Assembly (NCBI RefSeq): GCF_023646285.1
Contig: NZ_JAMOKX010000004.1
Location: forward strand, 62,001 to 126,000
Direction of reading: 5' to 3'
Length of the DNA: 64,000 bases
DNA from: Helicobacter colisuis
GTDB lineage: Bacteria > Campylobacterota > Campylobacteria > Campylobacterales > Helicobacteraceae
The position numbers and the translations under genes are program-made. Below are positions 44,041 through 52,489 of the stretch, one piece after another. The notes under the pieces are model-generated. The model ran no database searches and was not told the origin of the DNA. It saw nothing but the letters and a program-made list of their open reading frames with translations. The number at the start of each line of letters is the position of its first letter. The first letter of the stretch is position 1.

Positions 44041-46188
44041 GTGGAATTTCTTAAAAAAGTCGCTACTATTACAACACCGCAAAAAGCAATAGAATTGCTC
44101 TATAGTATGTTAGAAATTACTCCAAACATTGAGAAAGCTATTGCTTTTGCAACTGAGGCACACAAGAATCAAAAAAGACGCAGTGGTGAGCCTTATATCG
44201 TGCATCCATTACTAGTTTCCTGCATTGTTGCTCATTTTGGCGGTGATGAAGTGATGGTTTGCGCAGCACTTTTACACGATGTGGTAGAAGACACAGACTA
44301 TACTTTAGAAGATGTTAAAAAAAATTATGGTGAAGATGTAGCTTCATTAGTCGATGGACTGACAAAAATCGTTGCTATTCGCGCAGAAGAACTCCCTGCT
44401 TCTCACTCCAATGAAAAATTAGTAGTTGCAGCTTTGAGCTTCCGCAAAATGCTAATTACTTCAGTTAAAGATGTGCGAGTTTTAGTTGTCAAACTATGCG
44501 ATAGACTGCATAATATGCTAACTCTTGGGGCTTTACCGCCCAATAAACAACGCAGAATCTCAGAAGAAACCCTAGTTGTCTATGCTCCTATTGCCCATAG
44601 ACTTGGAATCTCCACACTAAAAAATGAATTAGAAGATCGTAGTTTTTATTATATTTTTCCAGAAGAATATCGGAAAATTCAAGATTATTTTCTCAATCAT
44701 AAGCAAGCTATTCAGCTTAAACTTAATGCTTTTATGCAAAAGGTCAAAAAAAGCTTGATTCAAAGTGGAGTGCCCGAGGGAGATTTCATTCTTCAAAGCC
44801 GAGTAAAGCGCCACTACTCTATCTATCTTAAGATGCAACGCAAAGGCATTTCAATTGAAGAAGTCTTAGATTTACTTGCCATAAGAGTGATTGTTAAAAA
44901 TGAGCTAGATTGCTACAAAGTGCTTGGAATCTTGCATTTAAAATTTAAGCCTATTATGTCGCGCTTTAAGGATTATATTGCCCTACCTAAAGAAAATGGC
45001 TATCAAACAATTCATAGCACACTTTTTGATGATTCGGCTATTTTTGAAGTGCAGATTCGCACCGAGAATATGCATCGTAGCGCTGAATATGGAATTGCTG
45101 CTCATTGGATTTACAAAATTGGTGGAAATAGCGGACCTAGTCTTGATTGGCTTAACAAATTACAATTCCAAAACAATTCAGTTGAAGAGTTTTATGAGCT
45201 TGTTAAAAACGATCTTTATCGCGAAGACATTGTTGTCTTTTCGCCTGATGGAGATAACTATTCCTTGCCCATAGGTGCTGTAGCGCTTGATTTTGCATAT
45301 GCGGTGCATACAGATATTGGGAATCGCGCCAAAGAAGCTTATGTTAATAACCAAAAAACTTCTCTTTTAACCACGCTAAAAAGCGGAGATATTGTTAAAA
45401 TCATTACCGCAAAGGAAACTATTTTGCGTTGCTCTTGGATGGATGCAGTCAAAACTTCTCGCGCCAAAAATCAAATCCGTATTAATTGTGCTTCAAGAAT
45501 CAAAGAAATCGAAAGGAAAAGCGCGATTAATATTATTGCAACCATTTTTGATAAAGGAGCTGAAGAGATTGAGGAATTTACCAAAGAAAGCGGACTAGAT
45601 GAATCCATTCACAAAGCGACTACCGATATTGCTTTTTTAAAAGATATTAAAAATCGTATCAAAAACTATTACAAACAAAAGGCAGGATTTTTAACTCAAA
45701 TTAAAATACGAATTCTAAAACTAAAAGAATTACATTTTGATAATCTTGTGATTCAAACTAATCACAATATCAATCAAGCGGTTTTTGATTATTGTTGCCA
45801 CCCAAAATTTGGCGATGGCATTATCGCTTTTAAAAATGGCTCTAAAGCGTTTGTGCATCATAAGCTTTGTGATAGAGCTTATTTAGAGATTCAAAAAGGT
45901 GTGAAAATGCTTTATGTTAATTGGCTTGGAGACAGGCTGCAAACCTATAAGCTCATTGTAGCCTTAGAGAATCAAAAGGGGGTTTTAGCAAATTTCTTGC
46001 AATTTTTAGCAAAATGCGATATTAATGTTCTAGGCGTAGAGCTAGGCTCTCAAAAAAGCACCTATGCCACACATTGTGAAGTGCGTTTTGAATCGCATAT
46101 TGCAGATGTTAAAGAATTAAAAAATTTATTTGGGAATCATTATAAAATTATTGATGTTTATGCACTCAAAGATGCGTATGCAAACTAA
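44041..46188 (+). CDS. spoT: bifunctional (p)ppGpp synthetase/hydrolase SpoT
   Basis: The stringent-response enzyme. The 715-aa protein has, in order, an HD hydrolase (PYIVHPLLVSCIV, LLHDVVEDTDYTLED), a synthetase (SRVKRHYSIYLKMQRK, LDLLAIRVIV, RFKDYIALPKENGYQTIHS), a TGS domain (VVFSPDGDNYSLPIGAVALD), a helical region and a C-terminal ACT-like domain. Both catalytic sites look intact, as expected for the single Rel/SpoT enzyme of Helicobacter. The start is GTG 44041 with AAGG upstream. Confidence 0.95.
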   Translation: MEFLKKVATITTPQKAIELLYSMLEITPNIEKAIAFATEAHKNQKRRSGEPYIVHPLLVSCIVAHFGGDEVMVCAALLHDVVEDTDYTLEDVKKNYGEDVASLVDGLTKIVAIRAEELPASHSNEKLVVAALSFRKMLITSVKDVRVLVVKLCDRLHNMLTLGALPPNKQRRISEETLVVYAPIAHRLGISTLKNELEDRSFYYIFPEEYRKIQDYFLNHKQAIQLKLNAFMQKVKKSLIQSGVPEGDFILQSRVKRHYSIYLKMQRKGISIEEVLDLLAIRVIVKNELDCYKVLGILHLKFKPIMSRFKDYIALPKENGYQTIHSTLFDDSAIFEVQIRTENMHRSAEYGIAAHWIYKIGGNSGPSLDWLNKLQFQNNSVEEFYELVKNDLYREDIVVFSPDGDNYSLPIGAVALDFAYAVHTDIGNRAKEAYVNNQKTSLLTTLKSGDIVKIITAKETILRCSWMDAVKTSRAKNQIRINCASRIKEIERKSAINIIATIFDKGAEEIEEFTKESGLDESIHKATTDIAFLKDIKNRIKNYYKQKAGFLTQIKIRILKLKELHFDNLVIQTNHNINQAVFDYCCHPKFGDGIIAFKNGSKAFVHHKLCDRAYLEIQKGVKMLYVNWLGDRLQTYKLIVALENQKGVLANFLQFLAKCDINVLGVELGSQKSTYATHCEVRFESHIADVKELKNLFGNHYKIIDVYALKDAYAN

Positions 46189-46197
46189 GGAGAAAAA

Positions 46198-47412
46198 ATG
46201 AGCGTAGAATCGCAAATCAAAACTGCTTTAGCAGAAATCCAAAGAGGCACTCAAGAAATCATTGGATTAGAATATATTGAAAAACTCATAAGAGACTATT
46301 TTGAAAATGGAAAAACATTCAAAGTCAAAGCAGGATTTGATCCAACTGCGCCAGATTTGCACCTAGGGCACACCGTGCTTTTACAAAAACTTGCCACTTT
46401 TCAAAAATACGGCGGCATTGTGTGTTTTCTCATTGGTGATTTTACAGGAATGATTGGAGATCCAACAGGCAAAAGTGAAACTAGAAAACCTCTAAACAAA
46501 GAACAAGTCCTAGCCAATGCAAAAACTTATGAAGAGCAAGTTTATAAAGTGCTAGATTCTTCAAAAATGGAGATTGCCTTTAATTCAAAATGGCTTGATA
46601 GTCTAGGCACACGCGGAATGATTGAACTTGCAGCAAAATTTTCAGTTGCTAGAATGCTTGAGAGAGATGATTTTGAAAAACGCTTTAAGAATCAAAATCC
46701 CATTAGTATCGTAGAGTTTTTCTATCCCTTGTTGCAAGGCTATGATTCTGTGGCTTTAGAATGCGATATTGAATGCGGTGGAACAGATCAAAAATTCAAT
46801 TTGCTTATGGGTAGGCATTTGCAAAGAGCTTATGGAATCCCAAAAGAACAATCAGTGGTTATGGTCCCCCTTTTAGAAGGCTTAGATGGTGTGCATAAGA
46901 TGAGTAAAAGCTTGGGAAATTATGTTGGAATCACGCAAGAACCAAAAGAAATGTTTGGGCGGTTGTTAAGCATTTCAGATACGCTAATGTGGAGATATTA
47001 TGAGCTTTTGAGCTCCAAAAGTCTAGCAGAAATCCAAAAAATTAAAGAAGGCGTAAAAAATGGGGTTTTACACCCAAAAACAGCAAAAGAAAATCTCGCA
47101 CTAGAAATCATCGCGCGCTACTATGATGAGCAAAAAGCCAAAGAAGCCAAAGAGGAATTTGACAAAGTCTTTAGCAAAGATGAAATGCCAAGCCAAATGC
47201 CCACCTTTGAAAAAAGTAGCGGAATTTGGATAGCACAACTTATGAGCGAATGTGGCTTGTGTGCCTCAAACTCCGAAGCATTACGCCTTATTAAACAAGG
47301 TGGAGTGAAAATTGATGGACAAAAACTTGAAGATTCTAAATTAAATTTACAAACAGGCGAATATGTCATTCAAGCTGGAAAGAGAAAATTTGTCCGCGCA
47401 ATCATCAAATAA
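46198..47412 (+). CDS. tyrS: tyrosyl-tRNA synthetase
   Basis: Charges tRNA-Tyr. The 404-aa class I synthetase has the HIGH-type motif HLGH ([10 protein letters not shown]), tyrosine-site [18 protein letters not shown], the KMSKS loop, and a C-terminal S4 RNA-binding domain ([15 protein letters not shown]). Start ATG after AAGGAG, 9 bp from spoT. Confidence 0.95.
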   Translation: MSVESQIKTALAEIQRGTQEIIGLEYIEKLIRDYFENGKTFKVKAGFDPTAPDLHLGHTVLLQKLATFQKYGGIVCFLIGDFTGMIGDPTGKSETRKPLNKEQVLANAKTYEEQVYKVLDSSKMEIAFNSKWLDSLGTRGMIELAAKFSVARMLERDDFEKRFKNQNPISIVEFFYPLLQGYDSVALECDIECGGTDQKFNLLMGRHLQRAYGIPKEQSVVMVPLLEGLDGVHKMSKSLGNYVGITQEPKEMFGRLLSISDTLMWRYYELLSSKSLAEIQKIKEGVKNGVLHPKTAKENLALEIIARYYDEQKAKEAKEEFDKVFSKDEMPSQMPTFEKSSGIWIAQLMSECGLCASNSEALRLIKQGGVKIDGQKLEDSKLNLQTGEYVIQAGKRKFVRAIIK

Positions 47413-47424
47413 AAAAGGGAATTT

Positions 47425-48522
47425 ATGCTATCTAAACCACAATTAAAGCCTTTAAAAATCGGAAAATACACGATTCCATTCCCCATTATTCAGGGTGGAA
47501 TGGGAGTTGGAATTAGCTGGGATAACCTTGCAGGTAATGTTTCAAAACATGGAGCGCTTGGGGTAATTTCTTGCGTGGGAAGTGGCTATTACAAAAAAAG
47601 TGCCTTTGTGCAAAAAGTCATCAAGCATCGCCCTTTTGATACCATTAATTTTTACTCCAAAGAATCTTTATTTGAAATTTTTAAAAATGCGCGAAAAATT
47701 TGTGGCAACAATCCACTTGGTGCAAATATTTTATATGCTATTAACGAATATGGGCGCGTGGTGCGCGATGCTTGTGAAGCAGGCGCAAATATGATTATCA
47801 CGGGTGCAGGATTGCCTACTAATATGCCGGAATTTACAAGCAATTTCCCCAATGTAGCACTCATTCCCATTGTCTCATCAGCCAAAGCTTTGAAAATTTT
47901 GTGTAAGCGTTGGGAGGGGAGATACAAAAGAATCCCCGATGCAGTAATTGTAGAGGGACCACTTAGTGGCGGACACCAAGGTGTGAGTTATGAAGACTGC
48001 TTTAAACCCGAATATCAGCTTGAAAGCATTGTCCCTGAAGTGCTAGAAGAAAGTAAAAAATGGGGTGAGATTCCAATTGTTGCTGCAGGGGGAATTTGGG
48101 ATAGAAGCGATATTGACAAAATAATGGCATTAGGAGCAAGTGGAGTGCAAATGGGAACGCGATTCTTAGGATCAGAAGAATGCGATGCTCCCTATTACAA
48201 AGAACTAATGCCAAAAATTAAAAAAGAAGATATTGAACTTATTAAATCACCCGTTGGTTACCCAGCAAGAGCTATTGTTACAGGCATTATTAAAGAATTA
48301 CGCGAGGGTAAAAAACCTAAAATTGCTTGTATTAGCAACTGCGTTTCACCTTGTAACCGCGGACAAGAAGCAAAAAAAGTGGGCTATTGTATAGCTGATG
48401 GTTTAGGCGATGGGTATCTTGGCGATCCGATCAATGGATTATATTTTACCGGAGCTAATGGATACCGAATTGAGAAAATCCAAAGCGTCAAAGAAATCCT
48501 TGATGAATTAACACAATGCTAA
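47425..48522 (+). CDS. nitronate monooxygenase-family flavoprotein
   Basis: A 365-aa TIM-barrel flavoprotein of the nitronate monooxygenase/FabK-like family: FPIIQGGMGVGISWDNLAG at the N-terminus, ANMIITGAGLPTN, EGPLSGGHQG, VAAGGIWDRSDIDKIMALGA and GVQMGTRFLGSEEC. A cysteine-rich segment near the C-terminus (CISNCVSPCNRGQEAKKVGYC) is typical of this subgroup (HP0773). The physiological substrate is uncertain: nitronate detoxification or an enoyl reductase-like step. Confidence 0.8.
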   Translation: MLSKPQLKPLKIGKYTIPFPIIQGGMGVGISWDNLAGNVSKHGALGVISCVGSGYYKKSAFVQKVIKHRPFDTINFYSKESLFEIFKNARKICGNNPLGANILYAINEYGRVVRDACEAGANMIITGAGLPTNMPEFTSNFPNVALIPIVSSAKALKILCKRWEGRYKRIPDAVIVEGPLSGGHQGVSYEDCFKPEYQLESIVPEVLEESKKWGEIPIVAAGGIWDRSDIDKIMALGASGVQMGTRFLGSEECDAPYYKELMPKIKKEDIELIKSPVGYPARAIVTGIIKELREGKKPKIACISNCVSPCNRGQEAKKVGYCIADGLGDGYLGDPINGLYFTGANGYRIEKIQSVKEILDELTQC

Positions 48523-49601
48523 GAATCATCGCTTTATTTTTCTGTTTTTTTCATTTTGCTTGGGGCGGTATTTTAGAAATCCAATCTATTAAGCAAACCA
48601 CAAATGGAGTTGCTCTAAATTTTAACCAAACCATTGAAAAAAAAGATTTCAAAAGCTTTGTCCTAGAAAATAAAGAGGGATTTCGCTATGTCTATGATAT
48701 GCCAGCAGTCCTTATGGGCAAGGCAAAACTTTTAGAATTTGAAGGAGAGATTAGCTTAAGAATCGCACAAAACTCTCCAACAAAAGTGCGCTTAGTTATC
48801 CAAAGCCCCAAAAAACTAACCATTTCTTTAAATACTTCTAAAAAGCAAGCTCGCTTTTCTTTTCTTAAAGAAATCTCTATCCCATCGCTATTTGAAAATA
48901 ACGCAAAACAGGAATCTTTAAAAAAAGATCGCAAAACAATAGTAATTGATCCTGGACATGGTGGAAAAGATTGTGGAGCTATTGGGGTTAATAAGACATG
49001 TGAAAAAATTATTGTGCTAAGCATTGGAAAATATCTAAGAGATATCCTGCAAGAGCGTGGCTACAAGGTCTATATGACAAGAAGTGGCGATAAATTTATC
49101 AAACTGCGAGAAAGAACGAGTTTTGCCAATGACAAAGAGGCTGATTTGTTTATTTCAATCCATGCTAATGCCATTGTTGATAATAAAAATTCGCTAGAAG
49201 GGGTGGAGAGCTATTTTCTCTCAACTGCAAGAAGCGAAAAAGCAAAAAATGTTGCTGCACTAGAAAATAAAGATGACATTGAATCTATGAATTACTTTTC
49301 TAAACAATCTGTTTTAAATACTCTAAATACCCAAAGAATCATTGCCTCAAACCGACTTGCCATTGACATACAATATGGAATGCTACAATCTTTAAGAAAA
49401 AACTATAAAATTGTTGATGGTGGAGTTAGGGAAGGTCCTTTTTGGGTTTTGGTGGGAGCTTTGATGCCATCAGTTTTGCTGGAAGTTGGATATATCACAC
49501 ACCCAACAGAAGGCAAACGACTAACACAAACCGCATTCCAAAAAAATATTGCCAAAGGAATTGCTGATGGCATTGATAATTACTTCATAAAAAATCCATA
49601 G
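48516..49601 (+). CDS. amiA: N-acetylmuramoyl-L-alanine amidase AmiA-type
   Basis: A secreted cell-wall amidase that splits daughter cells. Signal peptide (first 17 residues), then an AMIN domain (about 20-110), then a zinc amidase_3 domain: VIDPGHGGKDCGAIG (zinc His), CEKIIV (zinc Glu), LFISIHANA (zinc His) and VLLEVGYITHP with the catalytic Glu. At 361 aa it matches H. pylori AmiA (HP0772). It overlaps the upstream gene by 7 bp. Confidence 0.9.
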   Translation: MLRIIALFFCFFHFAWGGILEIQSIKQTTNGVALNFNQTIEKKDFKSFVLENKEGFRYVYDMPAVLMGKAKLLEFEGEISLRIAQNSPTKVRLVIQSPKKLTISLNTSKKQARFSFLKEISIPSLFENNAKQESLKKDRKTIVIDPGHGGKDCGAIGVNKTCEKIIVLSIGKYLRDILQERGYKVYMTRSGDKFIKLRERTSFANDKEADLFISIHANAIVDNKNSLEGVESYFLSTARSEKAKNVAALENKDDIESMNYFSKQSVLNTLNTQRIIASNRLAIDIQYGMLQSLRKNYKIVDGGVREGPFWVLVGALMPSVLLEVGYITHPTEGKRLTQTAFQKNIAKGIADGIDNYFIKNP

Positions 49602-49610
49602 AGGCAAAAA

Positions 49611-50450
49611 ATGCGCAAAATTGCTTTACAAACCACTCTTTTTTCGTCATTATTTTTTATTTTAGCTATTTTTACCCTTTTAACATTGCTATTAAGCGGA
49701 ATTGTTTGGGATTTTAGGCAAATGTTTAGACTTGTTACACAACCTTATGGTGTGTATTATTGCATCGGAATCACATTTTTAGCTTGTGGAATCATTATAA
49801 GCCTTTTTCATATGGCGCGAATCTATTCTAGCCACTTACCAAAATTCTATAGTGTGGCAATTTTGGTAGCTTTATGCCTTTTTGCTTTGCAACTATATTA
49901 TGAGTTTTTTTGGCTTAAGCGATTTACTTATGATATTTTTTCGCTAGAAGATTCTTTAAAATTCACTAAAGAAAGTATTTTCAAAAAAGACTTTTATCAG
50001 CTCTATTTAGATTATAGCGTTTATTGTTTCTTTATTGTTTTTCCTTTTGCCATTTATCTTTTTCAGCTCAATTTTGACAAAAACACAAAAATTGGCAGAA
50101 TCTTACAACTCACACAACCTAGCTTAAATGTCATCATTGTTGCTTTATCTGGCTTTGCTATTATGCCTTTTTTTAAAAATGGCGCACTGGGCTATGTAGA
50201 TTTAGTGCTTATGTTAGCTGGGTTATCAATGGTAATGTTTCTTTGTTGGAAGCGTAAATATCTCATTAGCTCCTATGAGTTTTTTAACCTATTTCTTTTA
50301 TGGGCAATCTGCCTTATTGTGCTTTTTATCTCCCATACTTTTGTTGATGGAGAATCATACTTTGAAATGCGAAAGGCATTTTATTTTCTTATGCTTTTTG
50401 GGTGGTGCAGTAGCTGGATGACAAAACTAACCACCAAAACTTCGATTTGA
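49611..50450 (+). CDS. polytopic membrane protein, HP0771-like
   Basis: A 279-aa protein with about seven or eight predicted membrane helices and no recognised catalytic motif. It follows amiA by 9 bp, as in H. pylori, so an envelope role is plausible. The hydrophilic loop at about residues 110-130 (FSLEDSLKFTKESIFKKD) is the only sizeable soluble part. Confidence 0.65.
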   Translation: MRKIALQTTLFSSLFFILAIFTLLTLLLSGIVWDFRQMFRLVTQPYGVYYCIGITFLACGIIISLFHMARIYSSHLPKFYSVAILVALCLFALQLYYEFFWLKRFTYDIFSLEDSLKFTKESIFKKDFYQLYLDYSVYCFFIVFPFAIYLFQLNFDKNTKIGRILQLTQPSLNVIIVALSGFAIMPFFKNGALGYVDLVLMLAGLSMVMFLCWKRKYLISSYEFFNLFLLWAICLIVLFISHTFVDGESYFEMRKAFYFLMLFGWCSSWMTKLTTKTSI

Positions 50451-50504
50451 TTCCCCTTTTATTTAAATCCACAAAAAATAAATACAATTTTTTTCTAATT
50501 TATC

Positions 50505-50533
50505 TTGACTTTTGTAAAATATAAGTATATAAT
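50505..50533 (+). promoter_or_regulatory. consensus sigma-70 promoter for tRNA-Asn
   Basis: TTGACT (50505-50510), 17-bp spacer, TATAAT (50528-50533); predicted start at about 50540, just before the tRNA. The best-matched housekeeping promoter in the window. Confidence 0.8.
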
Positions 50534-50545
50534 TCTGGCTTTTAA

Positions 50546-50620
50546 TCCGGATTAGCTCAGCGGTAGAGTAGGCGGCTGTTAACCGCTTGGTCGTAGGTTC
50601 GAATCCTACATCCGGAGCCA
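50546..50620 (+). tRNA. tRNA-Asn (GTT)
   Basis: Cloverleaf with acceptor TCCGGAT/ATCCGGA, D arm AGCTCAGCGGTAGAGT, anticodon loop CTGTTAA (anticodon GTT), TPsiC arm GTAGGTTCGAATCCTAC and encoded CCA. Its 3' end borders the accessory patch at 50621-52489; I found no second copy of its 3' end that would mark an attachment site. Confidence 0.95.
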
Positions 50621-51143
50621 TCATTAATCTCTTTCAATAGCTTCTTTACATAATCAAAAATCAAACCTTTAATCTTTAAAAGTTTTAAAAATAAAAGAAA
50701 TGAAACTATCAATTATTAGGTAAGTTACCCCCTACTTAAAAAAAGCAAGAGCTCCCAAACTAATGTTAGCTAACACAAAAGACTTTTTGTTTATAGGCTA
50801 ATTCCTAACCCAAATAACTGCAGAGAATTTGCCATTACACCTTGCTTTTATTCTAAGTATTGGAAGAATGGATAGAATGAAGAAGAAATGTAGATATTTA
50901 AATCAACTCCTAAGCAAGAATCTATTTTTTTAGCTTTTAAATAGATTCTCTCTTTCTTTTCTGGGTCTCTGTTTTTATTTTATATAGCAAATATAACTAA
51001 ATTTAATTATAGAATGCTATATTTTAAAGTAATTTTTTATACCGCCAAAGTGGTGGTGCAACTCATCTCCTACCTAAGAGGCAAGAGTTTTCTTGCTTGT
51101 GGTTTGAAAAACCTATAAATACCCCCAAAATTAATTATTTTAT
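50621..51143. other. gene-poor stretch after tRNA-Asn with several small inverted repeats
   Basis: No ORF with a credible ribosome site. It holds an 11-nt near-palindrome GGTAAGTTACC (50719-50729), a nested pair of stems (50766-50770 with 50797-50801, enclosing 50775-50780 with 50785-50790), an 11-bp inverted repeat 50918-50928 with 50940-50950 followed by T-rich sequence, and a hairpin GCAAGA/TCTTGC (51081-51096). It may contain gene remnants or an unannotated RNA; nothing identifies it. Confidence 0.4.
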
Positions 51144-51568
51144 TTATTTGCTCCAAGTCCGAATACCTTGATTTGTGTTAATTGTAGTTTCCAAGACCGA
51201 ATCCATACTGCAACCAATTGGCAATTTAATCTCTTCAGAAAATGCCATTTCTTTTGGCAAATCTTTTTCTAGGGTAAATTTGGGTAACAAACTATCAACA
51301 AGTGCAATGCCCAACATATTACCATAGCCTAAAAGCATACTCATTTCGCCCGTTAAAGCAATCTTGCAATTTCCCCTATTAACACTTACAGAATTGATAA
51401 CAATATCATTTTTTGCTTGAATTTTAAGTGTAGGTTGCGAAATATTCTCATAACTTTCATATGTAAGCTCACGCGCTAAATACTCATCTGGATTTTTTCT
51501 CCACAACCACTTAAAAGTGTAACCAACGCCAAAGCACCTAAAGCCATCTTGAAATTAATCTTTTTCAT
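51144..51568 (-). pseudogene. frameshifted lipoprotein gene (off-state or broken)
   Basis: From ATG 51568, behind a strong TAAGGAGGGT site, the frame encodes a clean lipoprotein signal, MKKINFKMALGALALV then TLLSGCG (Cys22), but it stops a few codons later. The 117-residue body continues in another frame (KNPDEYLARELTYESYEN, ending RTWSK). The frames join exactly at a run of six A's (T's on the plus strand, 51493-51498): one more A would read CGEKNPDEYLA without interruption, giving about 141 aa. The body is unrecognised. Its ribosome site overlaps the stop codon of the upstream 194-aa gene, so the two are coupled. Options are phase variation, a fixed mutation or a sequencing error. Confidence 0.75.
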
Positions 51569-51577
51569 TTACCCTCC

Positions 51578-52162
51578 TTATTTTAAATTTTCTTTACCAT
51601 ACACCCAAAGCATATGATCCATTTGCCTATTATTAAATTCCTCCAAACCATAAAAAGTTCTAATTTCTTTAATAGCCTTTAGCAGATTCTCATAATTTTT
51701 TAAGCTATTTTGACTAAGCTTAAAAGAACAAAATTTATCTTTATTATTAAAATGAATTAAGCTCTTTTGGACAAAGCTATCAAAAATAATGTATTTATCT
51801 TTATTGTGATGAAAGCAATATTTACTCGCAAAAGAATATAAAAATGCTTGTTTGCCTTTAGAGTTTGTAAAATTTGCAATTTTTTCAATAACGCCCGTAT
51901 CGCCCACTTTTAAAGCTTTATCAATACTTAAATTTAGGATTTTCTCAACAACCTCATGTATTCCATAAATTTTTAAATTTGTGCTATAAAAGCTGTCCAA
52001 AACACAAACCTTTAAAAGCACAGATTTTTTATCATTATTGCTTGGATATTGTGAAAAAATATCCACAATCACTTCTTCTTGATCTCTATAATGTTCATAT
52101 TCCTTAGAATCATCGTATTCTGCTAAAGCTTCAAGTAAAGCTTGTTTAGCATTCTCTCTCAT
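51578..52162 (-). CDS. unrecognised 194-aa protein with a poly-G promoter
   Basis: Start ATG with AAAAGGAG 6 nt upstream. Soluble, mostly helical, no signal peptide. Residues about 105-135 hold a compact aromatic/basic segment (KQAFLYSFASKYCFHHNKDK, then IIFDSFVQKSLIHF) that looks like a structured core, and the end reads QMDHMLWVYGKENL. I cannot place it in a family; a distant nucleic-acid enzyme or defence-type protein is a guess only. Its stop codon overlaps the ribosome site of the frameshifted lipoprotein gene. Expression probably depends on a promoter holding nine consecutive G's. Confidence 0.6.
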   Translation of the reverse strand: MRENAKQALLEALAEYDDSKEYEHYRDQEEVIVDIFSQYPSNNDKKSVLLKVCVLDSFYSTNLKIYGIHEVVEKILNLSIDKALKVGDTGVIEKIANFTNSKGKQAFLYSFASKYCFHHNKDKYIIFDSFVQKSLIHFNNKDKFCSFKLSQNSLKNYENLLKAIKEIRTFYGLEEFNNRQMDHMLWVYGKENLK

Positions 52163-52188
52163 TTTACTCCTTTTTGCTAAAGAGAAAA

Positions 52189-52203
52189 ATTTTACCCCCC
52201 CCC
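52189..52203 (-). promoter_or_regulatory. promoter with a nine-G homopolymer next to the -10 box
   Basis: Read on the minus strand, a run of nine G's (52203 to 52195) is followed at once by TAAAAT (52194-52189), a -10 box whose predicted start near 52182 is 20 nt from the ATG at 52162. Gain or loss of G's would change the -35/-10 spacing. It is the only G/C run longer than six in the window. Confidence 0.6.
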
Positions 52204-52323
52204 ATTAGAAAATGCTTAAATTAAAAATTTTATCAATAATATTGTAAGCGAGATTTCTATTTAATTATTTTTTTAAATTCCATAATAATATTTATTATTA
52301 AATTTAAAAAAAGGAAGAATGTG

Positions 52324-52419
52324 ATGATATATAAAAAGAGTTTGGGTTATATTTCTATAGCCTTATTTTTAATACTTAGCACAACCAATGCAAATGTTGC
52401 CAAACATTTCAAAGACTAA
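52324..52419 (+). CDS. 31-codon signal-peptide-like ORF, possibly a remnant
   Basis: ATG with AAAAGGAAG upstream, encoding MIYKKSLGYISIALFLILS then TTNANVAKHFKD and a stop. The first 23 residues look exactly like a Sec signal peptide ending in TNA-N. Either this is the start of a secreted protein truncated by mutation, since the sequence just after the stop gives no long open frame, or it is a genuine tiny secreted peptide. Divergent from the poly-G-controlled gene. Confidence 0.4.
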   Translation: MIYKKSLGYISIALFLILSTTNANVAKHFKD

Positions 52420-52489
52420 GAAGCCTTTGGGGTGAGGCTTGTGCGATAGGGCAAGAATCTTTTACTTAGAATTTCTTGCAAAAAATCAT

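Larger units (their letters stand above)
52163..52489. other. intergenic stretch between divergent small genes and the FapA gene
   Basis: Besides the poly-G promoter and the 31-codon ORF, it holds an AT-only 7-bp inverted repeat (52283-52289 with 52294-52300) just upstream of that ORF and a hairpin GCAAGAA/TTCTTGC (52451-52457 with 52473-52479) after it. The last could limit read-through between the ORF and the convergent FapA gene, but it has no U run. Confidence 0.4.

Noticed and set aside
51041..51057. ACCGCC/GGTGGT hairpin as a terminator for the lipoprotein gene
   Set aside because: On the minus strand it contains an A-C mismatch, and it lies about 90 bp past the stop codon; support is too weak.
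52451..52479. Terminator between the 31-codon ORF and the FapA gene
   Set aside because: A 7-bp stem exists, but the 15-nt loop and lack of a U run on either strand make it unconvincing.
50546..52489. Integrated element with attachment repeats at tRNA-Asn
   Set aside because: No second copy of the tRNA 3' end and no integrase gene were seen in the window.
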